DNA of 16,637 bases. It comes from Firmicutes bacterium UBA6132. Its GTDB lineage: Bacteria; Bacillota_A; Clostridia; Tissierellales; Sedimentibacteraceae. Positions within the stretch are counted from its first letter, which is position 1. Each line of letters starts with the position of its first letter. The DNA is taken from contig DIVM01000184.1 of assembly GCA_002435835.1 (NCBI GenBank), positions 1 through 16,637 of the forward strand, written 5' to 3'. The notes beneath the pieces were generated by a model. It had not been told where the DNA came from. It saw only the letters and a list, made by a program, of their open reading frames with translations, and searched no databases. A program made the translations under genes and the position numbers. Shown here piece by piece: positions 8,103-15,786 of the stretch.

Positions 8103-8591
8103 ATGGATTACGAAGAATACATATATTTAGTAAAAAGACGTTTAAATAATAATTTTAAAATTAATGATAATATAGAAGAAAAGGGTGTAAAAATAAATTT
8201 ACATGCCCAGTCTATTTATATGTCCGATAAATTTATTGAAAAAAGCATTTTACCTTTTTCAAATTATAAAATATTAGAAAAATATTATTTAAAACATTTT
8301 ATTAATTTAAATGAAAGTGATATTCAAGAATATTTAAATTTTTTGATTTCAATTGCAAATGAAGAACCAGAGTCCTGCTTTCATATACAGAAATGTATAA
8401 TTGGTATAATGGTATGTGATAAAACACATGAATCATTGCTTAAATATATTAAAAACTTAAAATATACAAAACCTTACAAGCTTTACCTTAAAGGTTGGAG
8501 TGAAATTCAGCTCTTATGCGTTGATTTAAATAATAAAAGTTTATTTTTTAATGATGCTGCTAAAGAAAATTCTAAATTATTTGTTTTATAA
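8103..8591 (+). CDS. Hypothetical protein, 162 residues
   Basis: I do not recognise this protein. It is predicted to be soluble and mixed alpha/beta, rich in Lys, Asn, Ile and Tyr, with no signal peptide, no membrane helix and no obvious catalytic motif. It has three Cys residues in the second half (around HIQKCIIGIMVCDK and IQLLCVD). The start at 8103 is preferred because AGGTGG ends 5 bases before it; ATG at 8100 or GTG at 8094 are in frame but overlap the ribosome binding site. A TTGACA at 8041-8046 could be its -35 box, but the -10 region is poor. It lies divergent from ilvE and 136 bases before the sensor kinase gene on the same strand, with no clear terminator between. Codon use and base composition resemble the neighbours, so it is likely a real gene. 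Confidence 0.7.
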   Translation: MDYEEYIYLVKRRLNNNFKINDNIEEKGVKINLHAQSIYMSDKFIEKSILPFSNYKILEKYYLKHFINLNESDIQEYLNFLISIANEEPESCFHIQKCIIGIMVCDKTHESLLKYIKNLKYTKPYKLYLKGWSEIQLLCVDLNNKSLFFNDAAKENSKLFVL

Positions 8592-8668
8592 CTAATTAAT
8601 ATTTCGAAGTTAAACATAAAAATATTTTTAAAAAACAACTTTTGATCCAAATTTTAAATTAAAAAACA

Positions 8669-8697
8669 TTGTCTTTGCTTCTTCGTCATTATATAAT
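8669..8697 (+). promoter_or_regulatory. Promoter of the two-component system genes
   Basis: TTGTCT (8669-8674, four of six) and a perfect TATAAT (8692-8697) are separated by exactly 17 bases and lie 30 bases before the sensor kinase ATG. The rest of 8592-8727 is plain AT-rich spacer with no hairpin of useful GC content. Confidence 0.6.
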
Positions 8698-8727
8698 ATA
8701 TATAAATAATATATCTTTGAGGTGACA

Positions 8728-9996
8728 ATGAAAAATTTCCAAAAAATGTTGGTTATTGGATTTATTGTAACAGCCACATCACAATTATATTTAAATTTCA
8801 TAATAGACGGTTTTAGAGTATCTACTTCCGTTATAATATTTCCAATTCTACTTATATATGATGAAATCGATTCCCTTAAAACAGCACTTATAACTGCCAT
8901 ATTAATATTTGCTGTTAGGTTTAGCATTCTTAATATTAGAGATATAGGAATATTACAATCCATTTATAGTGTATATCCTGGTTCTATTTTTTATATTATG
9001 TATGGTCTTCTCTTTAAATTTAAAAAACCCAGCTACAATCATAATTTTTCAAAGATGTTTTTTTTAGTTCTAATGTGTGATTTTATTTCTAATGTTTTTG
9101 AAGTTCTGTTAAGAATGAAATTAACATTTACTGTTACAGATTTTTCATATTTAATTATATTATTTTTTATAGCATCAGTACGAGCTACAATAGTATTAAT
9201 GATTTTAACTATAATCAGGAACTATAAAATATTAATAACTAAAGAAGAACATGAAAAAAGATATCAAAATTTAATATTGTTAACTTCAAGTTTGAAAAGT
9301 GAAATTTATTTTATGAAAAAAAACTCTGAAGATATTGAAAGTATAATGAGTAAAGCTTACATTCTATATGAAAAACTATCTTTATCAGAACAATCTGAAG
9401 ATATTAAAAGTATATCTCTTGATATTACAAAAGATATTCACGAAATAAAAAAAGAATATATTGGAGTAATAAAAGGTATTGAAAGTACACTATTAAATGA
9501 AATTGATTTAACAGAAATGAGTATTAAGGATATTTTTTATATACTTAAAGATAGTACTTGTAGAATACTTGAAGATAAAAAAAATAGTATTAACCTTGAT
9601 TTTATCTATGAAGTTAATTTTACAACTAAAAGTCACTTTCAGCTAATGTCCATTCTAAGAAATTTAGTTAATAATGCAATTGAATCCATTGATTTATCTA
9701 AAAGCAACAACTATATAAAAATATATCATAAAATAGACAAAAATTTTCACAAATTTATAATTAAGGATACGGGTAAAGGCATTTCTTCACAAAACCTTGA
9801 CTATATATATAACCCTGGTTTTTCTACTAAGTTTGATTATAGCACTGGTGATATATATAGAGGAATTGGTTTAACACATGTTAAAGCCCTAATTAATAAT
9901 CATTTTAAAGGAACTATTAATGTATTTTCTTCTGAAGAAAATGGAACAGAATTTGAAATAAGAATACCCATTGATTGTTATGGAGGTATAGAATGA
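8728..9996 (+). CDS. Sensor histidine kinase, GlnK(YcbA)-like
   Basis: A 422-residue membrane sensor kinase. The N-terminal third (about 6-165) has five to six hydrophobic segments (near 6-26, 34-45, 52-67, 84-97, 108-127, 140-164) with very short loops, so the signal is probably sensed in or near the membrane. A coiled-coil stretch (170-260) contains DITKDIHEIKKEY, and H238 is the likely phosphorylated histidine. The ATPase domain shows the N box RNLVNNAIES (311-320), DTGKGI (347-352) and RGIGLTHVKAL (378-388). This arrangement, and the partner regulator, resemble B. subtilis GlnK. ATG at 8728 follows TTTGAGGTG; a GTG at 8722 overlaps that site. The stop overlaps the regulator's start by 4 bases (ATGA). 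Gene name left blank because orthology is not proven. Confidence 0.85.
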   Translation: MKNFQKMLVIGFIVTATSQLYLNFIIDGFRVSTSVIIFPILLIYDEIDSLKTALITAILIFAVRFSILNIRDIGILQSIYSVYPGSIFYIMYGLLFKFKKPSYNHNFSKMFFLVLMCDFISNVFEVLLRMKLTFTVTDFSYLIILFFIASVRATIVLMILTIIRNYKILITKEEHEKRYQNLILLTSSLKSEIYFMKKNSEDIESIMSKAYILYEKLSLSEQSEDIKSISLDITKDIHEIKKEYIGVIKGIESTLLNEIDLTEMSIKDIFYILKDSTCRILEDKKNSINLDFIYEVNFTTKSHFQLMSILRNLVNNAIESIDLSKSNNYIKIYHKIDKNFHKFIIKDTGKGISSQNLDYIYNPGFSTKFDYSTGDIYRGIGLTHVKALINNHFKGTINVFSSEENGTEFEIRIPIDCYGGIE

Positions 9997-10829
9997 AATT
10001 TTACATCATAGAAGATGATATTGCAATTATAAAAGTGCTTGAAAATATTATTGAGGATAACGATTTAGGTAGCGTATGTGGTTATGCATTAAATGGGAAT
10101 GATTGTATTTCTGAAATTATATCTTGTTCACCTGATATAATTTTAATTGATTTATTGATGCCTGGAAAAGATGGAATAGCAGTTGTAAAAGAACTTAAGA
10201 GCCATAATTGCAACTCTAAATTCATTATGATTTCCCAAGTATCTTCTAAGGATATGATTAGTAAAGCTTATACTACGGGTATAGATTTTTTTATAAATAA
10301 ACCTATAAATATTGTAGAAGTTACAACAATTATAAAAAATGTTATCGAAAAAATAAATTATAAATTAACATTGGATAATATTAAAAATTTATTTTCAAAT
10401 TATGATGGTAGTATAAAAATTGTTGAAGATTTATATGTAGAAAAAACAAGAAAAATACAACAAATTTTAAATAAATTAGGAATGTCCGGTGAAAAAGGAG
10501 CTAAAGATATTATAGACATATGTAATTATTTAATTTACAATAAAAAAAGCATGTCACATATGAATATATATGAATTATGTAATGAATTAAGTTCTAATTC
10601 AAAAAATATGGAACAAAGAATCAGACGAGCAATAAATAAAGGATTATCAAATATAGCTTATTTAGGCGTTGAAGATTATATGAATGAAATATATATTACA
10701 TACTCTAATAGTTTGTTCAATTTTGAAGAAGTAAAAGTAGAAATGGATAATATTAGAGGAAAAAGTTCATCCAATGGTAAAATTAACATTAAAAAATTCA
10801 TAGATGGACTAATGATTAGTATTGAATAA
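9993..10829 (+). CDS. Response regulator with YcbB-type output domain, GlnL-like
   Basis: A 278-residue response regulator. The receiver domain (1-120) has the acidic pocket E7-D8-D9, phosphoacceptor D53 in LIDLLMPG, S81 as the switch residue and K103 in INKP. The C-terminal half (about 125-278) matches my memory of the YcbB domain of B. subtilis GlnL: MSGEKGAKDIIDICNYL (164-180), EQRIRRAINKGLSNIAYLG (207-225), EDYMNEIYITYSNSLFNFEEV (227-247) and GKINIKKFIDGL (262-273). In B. subtilis GlnL activates glutamine-use genes when phosphorylated by GlnK. The start at 9993 is fixed by GGAGG six bases upstream and the 4-base overlap with the kinase; an in-frame upstream start at 9975 would lie deep in the kinase gene. 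A terminator follows, then the TRAP transporter operon, its most likely target by position. Confidence 0.88.
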   Translation: MKFYIIEDDIAIIKVLENIIEDNDLGSVCGYALNGNDCISEIISCSPDIILIDLLMPGKDGIAVVKELKSHNCNSKFIMISQVSSKDMISKAYTTGIDFFINKPINIVEVTTIIKNVIEKINYKLTLDNIKNLFSNYDGSIKIVEDLYVEKTRKIQQILNKLGMSGEKGAKDIIDICNYLIYNKKSMSHMNIYELCNELSSNSKNMEQRIRRAINKGLSNIAYLGVEDYMNEIYITYSNSLFNFEEVKVEMDNIRGKSSSNGKINIKKFIDGLMISIE

Positions 10830-10863
10830 TCAATTAAATAAAAGTTTTTTATAAATTCTTGCA

Positions 10864-10901
10864 AAAAACACTCAGGTAAATGTTTTATTCTGAGTGTTTT
10901 T
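10864..10901 (+). terminator. Strong terminator after the two-component system
   Basis: A perfect 12-bp stem, AAAAACACTCAG (10864-10875) with CTGAGTGTTTTT (10890-10901), around a 14-base AT-rich loop, 35 bases past the regulator's stop. The T run ends the right arm and continues as GTATTTTATT. It separates the regulators from the transporter operon. Confidence 0.85.
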
Positions 10902-10924
10902 GTATTTTATTGAAAGTCATACTT

Positions 10925-10930
10925 TATAAT
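10925..10930 (+). promoter_or_regulatory. -10 box of the TRAP operon, without a good -35
   Basis: A perfect TATAAT lies 45 bases before the binding-protein ATG. At 16-18 bases upstream there is no match to TTGACA; TTGAAA at 10910-10915 is only 9 bases away, too close. A perfect -10 with a poor -35 is what an activator-dependent promoter looks like, and the neighbouring response regulator is the natural candidate. Confidence 0.5.
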
Positions 10931-10975
10931 GAATCAAAAGGCATAGCCTTAAACTTAAAATAAAAGGAGATATCT

Positions 10976-11986
10976 ATGAAAAAGAAATTATCAATCTTTG
11001 CTTTACTTTTGGTAGTTGTTTTATCTTTAGGAATTTTCACAGCATGTGCTCAAAAACCAGCTGATGCACCCGCAGGGTCAGCACAACCAGCTCCAGCGCC
11101 AGCTAAACAAGTATTTGTTAATATAGGTACTGGTGGAACAGCAGGTACATACTTCCCACTTGGTGGTGCTTTTGCAGAAATCTGGAACAAAGACATTCCT
11201 GGAGTTAACGCAACTGCACAAAGTACAGGTGCTTCAGTGGCAAACGTTAATCTTCTAAAAGAAGGTAAAGTTGAAGTTGTTATAATTCAAAACGACATAG
11301 CTTCATATTCTGAAACTGGAACAATAATGTTCGATGGTGCTGCTTTTGCAGACATAAGAGGATTAGCTACACTTTATAGCGAACCATTACAATTAATTAC
11401 AACAGATCCATCAGTAAAAACTGTTGCTGATTTAAAAGGTAAAAGAGTTGCAGTTGGAGCTATTGGTAGTGGTGTTGAAGCTAATGCAAGACAGATTATA
11501 GCTGCTGCAGGACTTGACTTTGAAAAGGATATTGATCCTAAATTTTTATCATTCTCAGAAGCTTCTACAGGACTTAAAGACAAACAATTAGATGCTGCAT
11601 TTTTAGTAGCAGGTGTACCAACAGCTGCGATAGTTGACCTTTCAACTCAAAATGAAGTATATGTTGTTCCAATAGATGGAGATGTTGCTAAAACATTATT
11701 GGAAAAATACCCATTCTATACAGAATATACAATACCAGCTGCAACTTATAAAGGACAAACAACTGATGCTAAAACATTATCAGTTAGAGCTATGCTTGCT
11801 GTAAGCAGCACTTTAGATGAAGAATTAGCTTACAACATGGTAAAATCAATATATGAAAACGGCGAAAGAATAACTGCTGCACATAATGTTGGTAAAGATA
11901 TAACTAAAGATACTGCTTTACAAGGCATTGGAATAACTGTTCACCCAGGAGCACAAAAGTACTTTGACGAACAAGGAATAAAATAA
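10976..11986 (+). CDS. TAXI-family TRAP transporter solute-binding lipoprotein
   Basis: A 336-residue extracytoplasmic binding protein that captures solute for a TRAP transporter. Residues 1-23 are a lipoprotein signal peptide (MKKK, hydrophobic core) ending in lipobox FTAC, with lipidated Cys24, then an Ala/Pro-rich linker (25-44). The mature protein opens with FVNIGTGGTAGTYFPLGGAFAEIW (47-70), the signature of the TAXI (TRAP-associated extracytoplasmic immunogenic) class. DLKGKRVAVGAIGSG (152-166) is a second class motif. AAGGAG lies about 7 bases before the ATG. Base composition is visibly less AT-rich than its neighbours, with GCT/GCA and GGT/GGA codons favoured, which suggests high expression. 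It is first in an operon with DUF1850 and the fused permease. Family members bind glutamate/glutamine or other organic acids; the ligand here cannot be read from sequence. Confidence 0.94.
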   Translation: MKKKLSIFALLLVVVLSLGIFTACAQKPADAPAGSAQPAPAPAKQVFVNIGTGGTAGTYFPLGGAFAEIWNKDIPGVNATAQSTGASVANVNLLKEGKVEVVIIQNDIASYSETGTIMFDGAAFADIRGLATLYSEPLQLITTDPSVKTVADLKGKRVAVGAIGSGVEANARQIIAAAGLDFEKDIDPKFLSFSEASTGLKDKQLDAAFLVAGVPTAAIVDLSTQNEVYVVPIDGDVAKTLLEKYPFYTEYTIPAATYKGQTTDAKTLSVRAMLAVSSTLDEELAYNMVKSIYENGERITAAHNVGKDITKDTALQGIGITVHPGAQKYFDEQGIK

Positions 11987-12007
11987 TTTTAAAAGGAACG
12001 AATTGAA

Positions 12008-12541
12008 TTGAAACAAACAAAGAATGAATTTATCTTAATAATTATTATTTCATTAATTATATTATCCTCAATTATTTTTGTATTAAGTAGTAACATTGTA
12101 ACCGGTAATGTATTAGTAATACAAAATAATACTACAGGAATTAAAACTGAATTTTATTTACCTGATAGCAAATTTTCTTTAGGTTATATACATTCAGTTA
12201 TGAAAACTCCTGCGGAAGAATTCTTTTATGTTGATGAACATGATATAATCTTAGAAAAAACTATTTATGAATCTTTTGGTGTTGGATTACCATTTTTAGC
12301 AGATTCTAAAGATTTTGAACTTAAAGATGATAAATTCATTCTTTATACTAAACGTACTTTCAAACAAATAAATATGATTATATCACCTATTCCAAAACAC
12401 TATCTTCAAATAGGAGATACTCAATACCAACTTATGGATATTTTAAAAGAAAGCGATTGTTCAATAACAATTTACGTCCAAGAAAAAAAAATATTAAAAA
12501 GTTTATTTAACTTTTCTTCAAATATAATATTTATAATTTAA
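12008..12541 (+). CDS. DUF1850 membrane-anchored protein of TAXI-TRAP operon
   Basis: A 177-residue protein with one N-terminal hydrophobic anchor (about 9-28) after a short basic stretch, and an extracytoplasmic domain of the DUF1850 type. The motif YIHSVMKTPAEEFFYVD (60-76), followed by IYESFGVGLPF (86-96), is typical of this family. DUF1850 genes are repeatedly found beside TAXI-type TRAP permeases, where a role as an accessory subunit is suspected but not shown. The start is an unusual TTG at 12008, with AAGGAA about 10 bases upstream; the next in-frame ATG lies inside the conserved motif, so TTG is the only workable start and probably keeps its level below that of the binding protein. 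It lies 21 bases after the binding-protein stop and 34 bases before the permease ATG. Confidence 0.82.
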   Translation: MKQTKNEFILIIIISLIILSSIIFVLSSNIVTGNVLVIQNNTTGIKTEFYLPDSKFSLGYIHSVMKTPAEEFFYVDEHDIILEKTIYESFGVGLPFLADSKDFELKDDKFILYTKRTFKQINMIISPIPKHYLQIGDTQYQLMDILKESDCSITIYVQEKKILKSLFNFSSNIIFII

Positions 12542-12575
12542 TTAAAATATAAATCTTCTCAAAGGAGGAAATTTT

Positions 12576-14543
12576 ATGACTAAGAAAACAAACAATGAAG
12601 TTGTTCAAGATATAAGCCAAGAAATGAGTCAAGAAGAAGTCGATAAAATCCTTAGGAAATATGATAAAGGTTCAAATTTTAGGGTTCTATCCGGCAATGC
12701 TAATAAAATAGTAACAATAATTCTTTTGTGTTTTTCATTATTTCAACTTTATACAGCGATTTTTTTAGGTATGGAACCTATGATATTAAGATCCATACAT
12801 TTAGCTTTTGGTTTGTCTTTAATATTTTTACTATATCCTGCACAAAAGAATATGCCAAAGGATAAAATACATCCTATAGATATAATAACGGCTATAATAG
12901 CTGCTGTAGTTTGCTTTTATATAGTTGTTTTCTACAAAGACATAGTTTACAGACAAGGTCTAATTAACTCTACAGATATGATTATTGGAATTTTAGCAGT
13001 TATATTAGTTTTAGAAGCAGCAAGAAGAGTTATAGGAATGCCTATGGTTATCATATCTCTTTTATTTATTGCATATGCATTTTTAGGACCATATATCCCT
13101 GGTAAACTTGCTCACAGAGGTGTTGATTTAAACAACTTTGCTCAACATTTATTCTTTACAACAGAAGGAATTATGGGACTTCCAATTGGAGTATCTTCAA
13201 CTTTTATATTCATGTTTTTATTATTTGGTGCTTATTTAGAAAAAACAGGTATGGGAGAGTTTTTTATAAATTTAGCTAATTCAATTAATGGTAGCTCACC
13301 TGGAGGACCTGCAAAAGTTGCGGTTATATCAAGTGGACTAATGGGAACACTTTCTGGAAGCTCAGTTGCAAATGTTGTTGGTACAGGAAGTTTCACTATA
13401 CCTATGATGAAAAAACTGGGATATAAATCAGAGTTTGCTGGAGCTGTTGAAGCAACTGCTTCTACTGGTGGACAATTAATGCCTCCTATTATGGGTGCTG
13501 CAGCATTCTTAATGGCTGAAATCACTAATACGCCATATTTTACTATCATTAAAGCTGCTGCTATACCAGCTCTTTTATACTACTTTGGAGTTTGGGCAGG
13601 AGTACATTTTGAAGCAAAAAAACTAAATCTACTGGGTTTACCTAAAAATGAAATTCCTAAATTAAGTCATGTTATGAAAACTAGAGGCCATTTAATTATT
13701 CCAATAGTATTAGTAATATTTTTACTGACAAAAGGTTTTTCGCCAATAAGAGCTGCTTTAGGAGCTATCGTATCGACGCTAATATGTTCAACTATATCTA
13801 AGGATACAAGATTAACATTTAAAGATTTAATAAATGGTTTAGTAGGCGGAGCAAAAAATGCTCTTACGGTTGTATCAGCATGTGCTTGTGCTGGTATAAT
13901 TATTGGTGTTGTAACTCAAACTGGTTTAGGATTAAAAATGGGTTCTGTATTAGTAGGAATTGCTAATGGCAATTTATTTTTAACATTATTCTTTGCCATG
14001 TTAACATCTTTAATACTTGGAATAGGCGTACCTACTACTGCAAATTATGTAATTACTTCAACAATAGCAGCTCCTGCATTGTTAATGCTTGGAGTTCAAT
14101 TAATACCAGCACATATGTTTGTATTTTACTTTGGAATAATAGCAGATGTTACACCTCCAGTTTGTTTAGCTGCAGTTGCTGCATCCGGTATTGCCAAATC
14201 GGAACCTATGAAAACAGGTGTTCAAGCTACAAGATTAGCTATTGCAGCATTTTTAATACCATATATATTTGTTCACAGTCCTCGAATGCTTATGATTGGT
14301 ACAACACCTTTACTATTAACATTTGATATTGTTACATCAGTAATTGGTATAGCGTGTGTTGCATCAGGATTAACTGGTTATTTTAAAACTCATATGAAAT
14401 CTTATGAAAGAATTTTATTTGTTGCCGGTGGAGTTTTATTAGTTCTTACTGATATTAAATTAGTCGCTATTGGTGCCATATTGGTAGTAGCCGAATATAT
14501 AATTCAAAAAAATAAATCTTCAAAAGAAAAAATAACTGCCTAA
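12576..14543 (+). CDS. TRAP transporter permease, fused 4TM/12TM subunits (TAXI type)
   Basis: A 655-residue polytopic membrane protein in which the small (DctQ-like) and large (DctM-like) TRAP subunits are fused. After a charged cytoplasmic N-terminus (1-42) there are about four helices (43-170), then the DctM-type domain from about 200. Conserved DctM blocks include SPGGPAKVAVISSGLMGTLSG (241-261), SVANVVGTGSFTIPMMKK (263-280) and EATASTGGQLMPPIMGAAAF (292-311), which in this family line the transport path. The later part has a second inverted-repeat half with GIGVPTTANYVI and DVTPPVCLAA. It uses an ion gradient, usually Na+, to import the solute delivered by the binding protein. AAAGGAGG lies 7 bases before the ATG. 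It is last in its operon, closed by the terminator at 14545-14587. Confidence 0.95.
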   Translation: MTKKTNNEVVQDISQEMSQEEVDKILRKYDKGSNFRVLSGNANKIVTIILLCFSLFQLYTAIFLGMEPMILRSIHLAFGLSLIFLLYPAQKNMPKDKIHPIDIITAIIAAVVCFYIVVFYKDIVYRQGLINSTDMIIGILAVILVLEAARRVIGMPMVIISLLFIAYAFLGPYIPGKLAHRGVDLNNFAQHLFFTTEGIMGLPIGVSSTFIFMFLLFGAYLEKTGMGEFFINLANSINGSSPGGPAKVAVISSGLMGTLSGSSVANVVGTGSFTIPMMKKLGYKSEFAGAVEATASTGGQLMPPIMGAAAFLMAEITNTPYFTIIKAAAIPALLYYFGVWAGVHFEAKKLNLLGLPKNEIPKLSHVMKTRGHLIIPIVLVIFLLTKGFSPIRAALGAIVSTLICSTISKDTRLTFKDLINGLVGGAKNALTVVSACACAGIIIGVVTQTGLGLKMGSVLVGIANGNLFLTLFFAMLTSLILGIGVPTTANYVITSTIAAPALLMLGVQLIPAHMFVFYFGIIADVTPPVCLAAVAASGIAKSEPMKTGVQATRLAIAAFLIPYIFVHSPRMLMIGTTPLLLTFDIVTSVIGIACVASGLTGYFKTHMKSYERILFVAGGVLLVLTDIKLVAIGAILVVAEYIIQKNKSSKEKITA

Positions 14544-14544
14544 T

Positions 14545-14587
14545 AAAAAAGTAAACTGTTTCATTTCTGAAACAGTTTACTTTTTTT
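14545..14587. terminator. Bidirectional terminator shared by TRAP permease and kbl
   Basis: A 13-bp GC-containing stem (14551-14563 with 14568-14580, loop TTTC) flanked by an A run (14545-14550) and a T run (14581-14587), giving up to 19 paired bases. It lies 1 base after the permease stop, and the kbl stop codon (14586-14588) sits inside its T run. Strong in both directions. Confidence 0.92.
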
Positions 14588-15776
14588 ATATACCTAATTC
14601 TTCTTTAACTTCTTTAAATGCTTTTATTGCGTAATCCAAATCTGCTTTTGAATGAGCTGCTGAAATTTGAGTTCTTATTCTAGCTTTTCCTTTTGGAACA
14701 ACTGGATAATAAAATCCTGTTGCATAAACTCCTTTTGTTAATAGAAGCTCTGACATTTTTTGTGCTAACACCGCATCCCCTAACATTATTGGAACAATAG
14801 GATGTTCTGATTCTATAATATTTAAACCAATTTTTTTAATTTCTTCTCTAAAATATTTTGTATTTTCCTGAAGCTTATCTCGGTACTTTGTACTTTCTGT
14901 AAGTATTTCAAGTACTTTTAAAGATGCGCTTGCAATAGCTGGTGCTAAAGTGTTAGAAAATAAATAAGGTCTTGAACGCTGTCTTAATAATTCAATTATT
15001 TCTTTTCTGCCGCTAGTGTAACCGCCACTTGCTCCACCCAATGCTTTTCCTAGAGTTCCTGTTATTATATCAACTCTTCCTATAACATCTCTGTACTCAT
15101 GTGTTCCTCTTCCGGTTTTACCTACAAATCCTACGGCATGACTATCATCAACCATAACTATAGCGTTATATTTATCAGCTAAATCGCATATTCCTTTTAA
15201 ATCTGCAATAATACCATCCATTGAAAATACACCATCAGTAGCTATTAATTTAATTTTGGCTCCTGCTTTGTCAGCTAATATAAGCTGTTCCTCTAAAGCG
15301 CTCATATCATTATTTTTATATCTATATTTTTTAGCTTTAGCTAATCTGATACCATCTATGATACTTGCATGATTTAATTCATCACTTATTATTGCATCAT
15401 TTTCAGTTGTTATTGTTTCAAAAAGTCCACCATTTGCATCAAAACATGATGAATAAAGAATTGTATCATCCGTATATAAAAATTCGCTTATTTTTTGTTC
15501 TAAATCCTTATGAACTTGTTGTGTACCACAAATAAAGCGAACTGATGAAAGACCATAGCCAAAAGATTTATAAGCTTCAGTGGCAGCTTTAATCACTTCT
15601 TCATTGTCTGCTAAACCAAGATAGTTGTTAGCACACATGTTTAATACTCCATTAAATTTTGTAGTATTAATTCTTGCACTTTGAGGTGTAGTTATAATTC
15701 TTTCATCTTTCCATAGGCCTAAGTCTTTAATATCTTTTAAAATATTTTCATAATAAGATTTGTTATTTTCGTACAT
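14586..15776 (-). CDS. kbl: Glycine C-acetyltransferase (2-amino-3-ketobutyrate CoA ligase)
   Basis: A 396-residue PLP enzyme of the alpha-oxoamine synthase family that splits 2-amino-3-oxobutyrate with CoA into glycine and acetyl-CoA, the second step of threonine breakdown. The PLP lysine is K244 in [13 protein letters not shown], the same number as in E. coli [20 protein letters not shown] (209-225) supplies D210 and H213, and [18 protein letters not shown] (76-93) and [12 protein letters not shown] (131-142) are family blocks. The start at 15776 is chosen because GGGGG lies 5 bases upstream; the longer frame to 15830 runs back into tdh. It follows tdh by only 10 bases, which are almost entirely its ribosome binding site, so the two are co-translated. 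It ends inside a bidirectional terminator. Confidence 0.95.
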   Translation of the reverse strand: MYENNKSYYENILKDIKDLGLWKDERIITTPQSARINTTKFNGVLNMCANNYLGLADNEEVIKAATEAYKSFGYGLSSVRFICGTQQVHKDLEQKISEFLYTDDTILYSSCFDANGGLFETITTENDAIISDELNHASIIDGIRLAKAKKYRYKNNDMSALEEQLILADKAGAKIKLIATDGVFSMDGIIADLKGICDLADKYNAIVMVDDSHAVGFVGKTGRGTHEYRDVIGRVDIITGTLGKALGGASGGYTSGRKEIIELLRQRSRPYLFSNTLAPAIASASLKVLEILTESTKYRDKLQENTKYFREEIKKIGLNIIESEHPIVPIMLGDAVLAQKMSELLLTKGVYATGFYYPVVPKGKARIRTQISAAHSKADLDYAIKAFKEVKEELGI

Positions 15777-15786
15777 ATTTACCCCC

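Noticed and set aside
8621..8632. AAAAATATTTTT palindrome as terminator of the hypothetical gene
   Set aside because: It contains no G or C and would not form a stable hairpin; AT-rich spacers give such palindromes by chance.
13232..13549. 105-residue minus-strand frame inside the TRAP permease gene
   Set aside because: It is a reverse reading of the conserved DctM region, with no separate promoter or Shine-Dalgarno.
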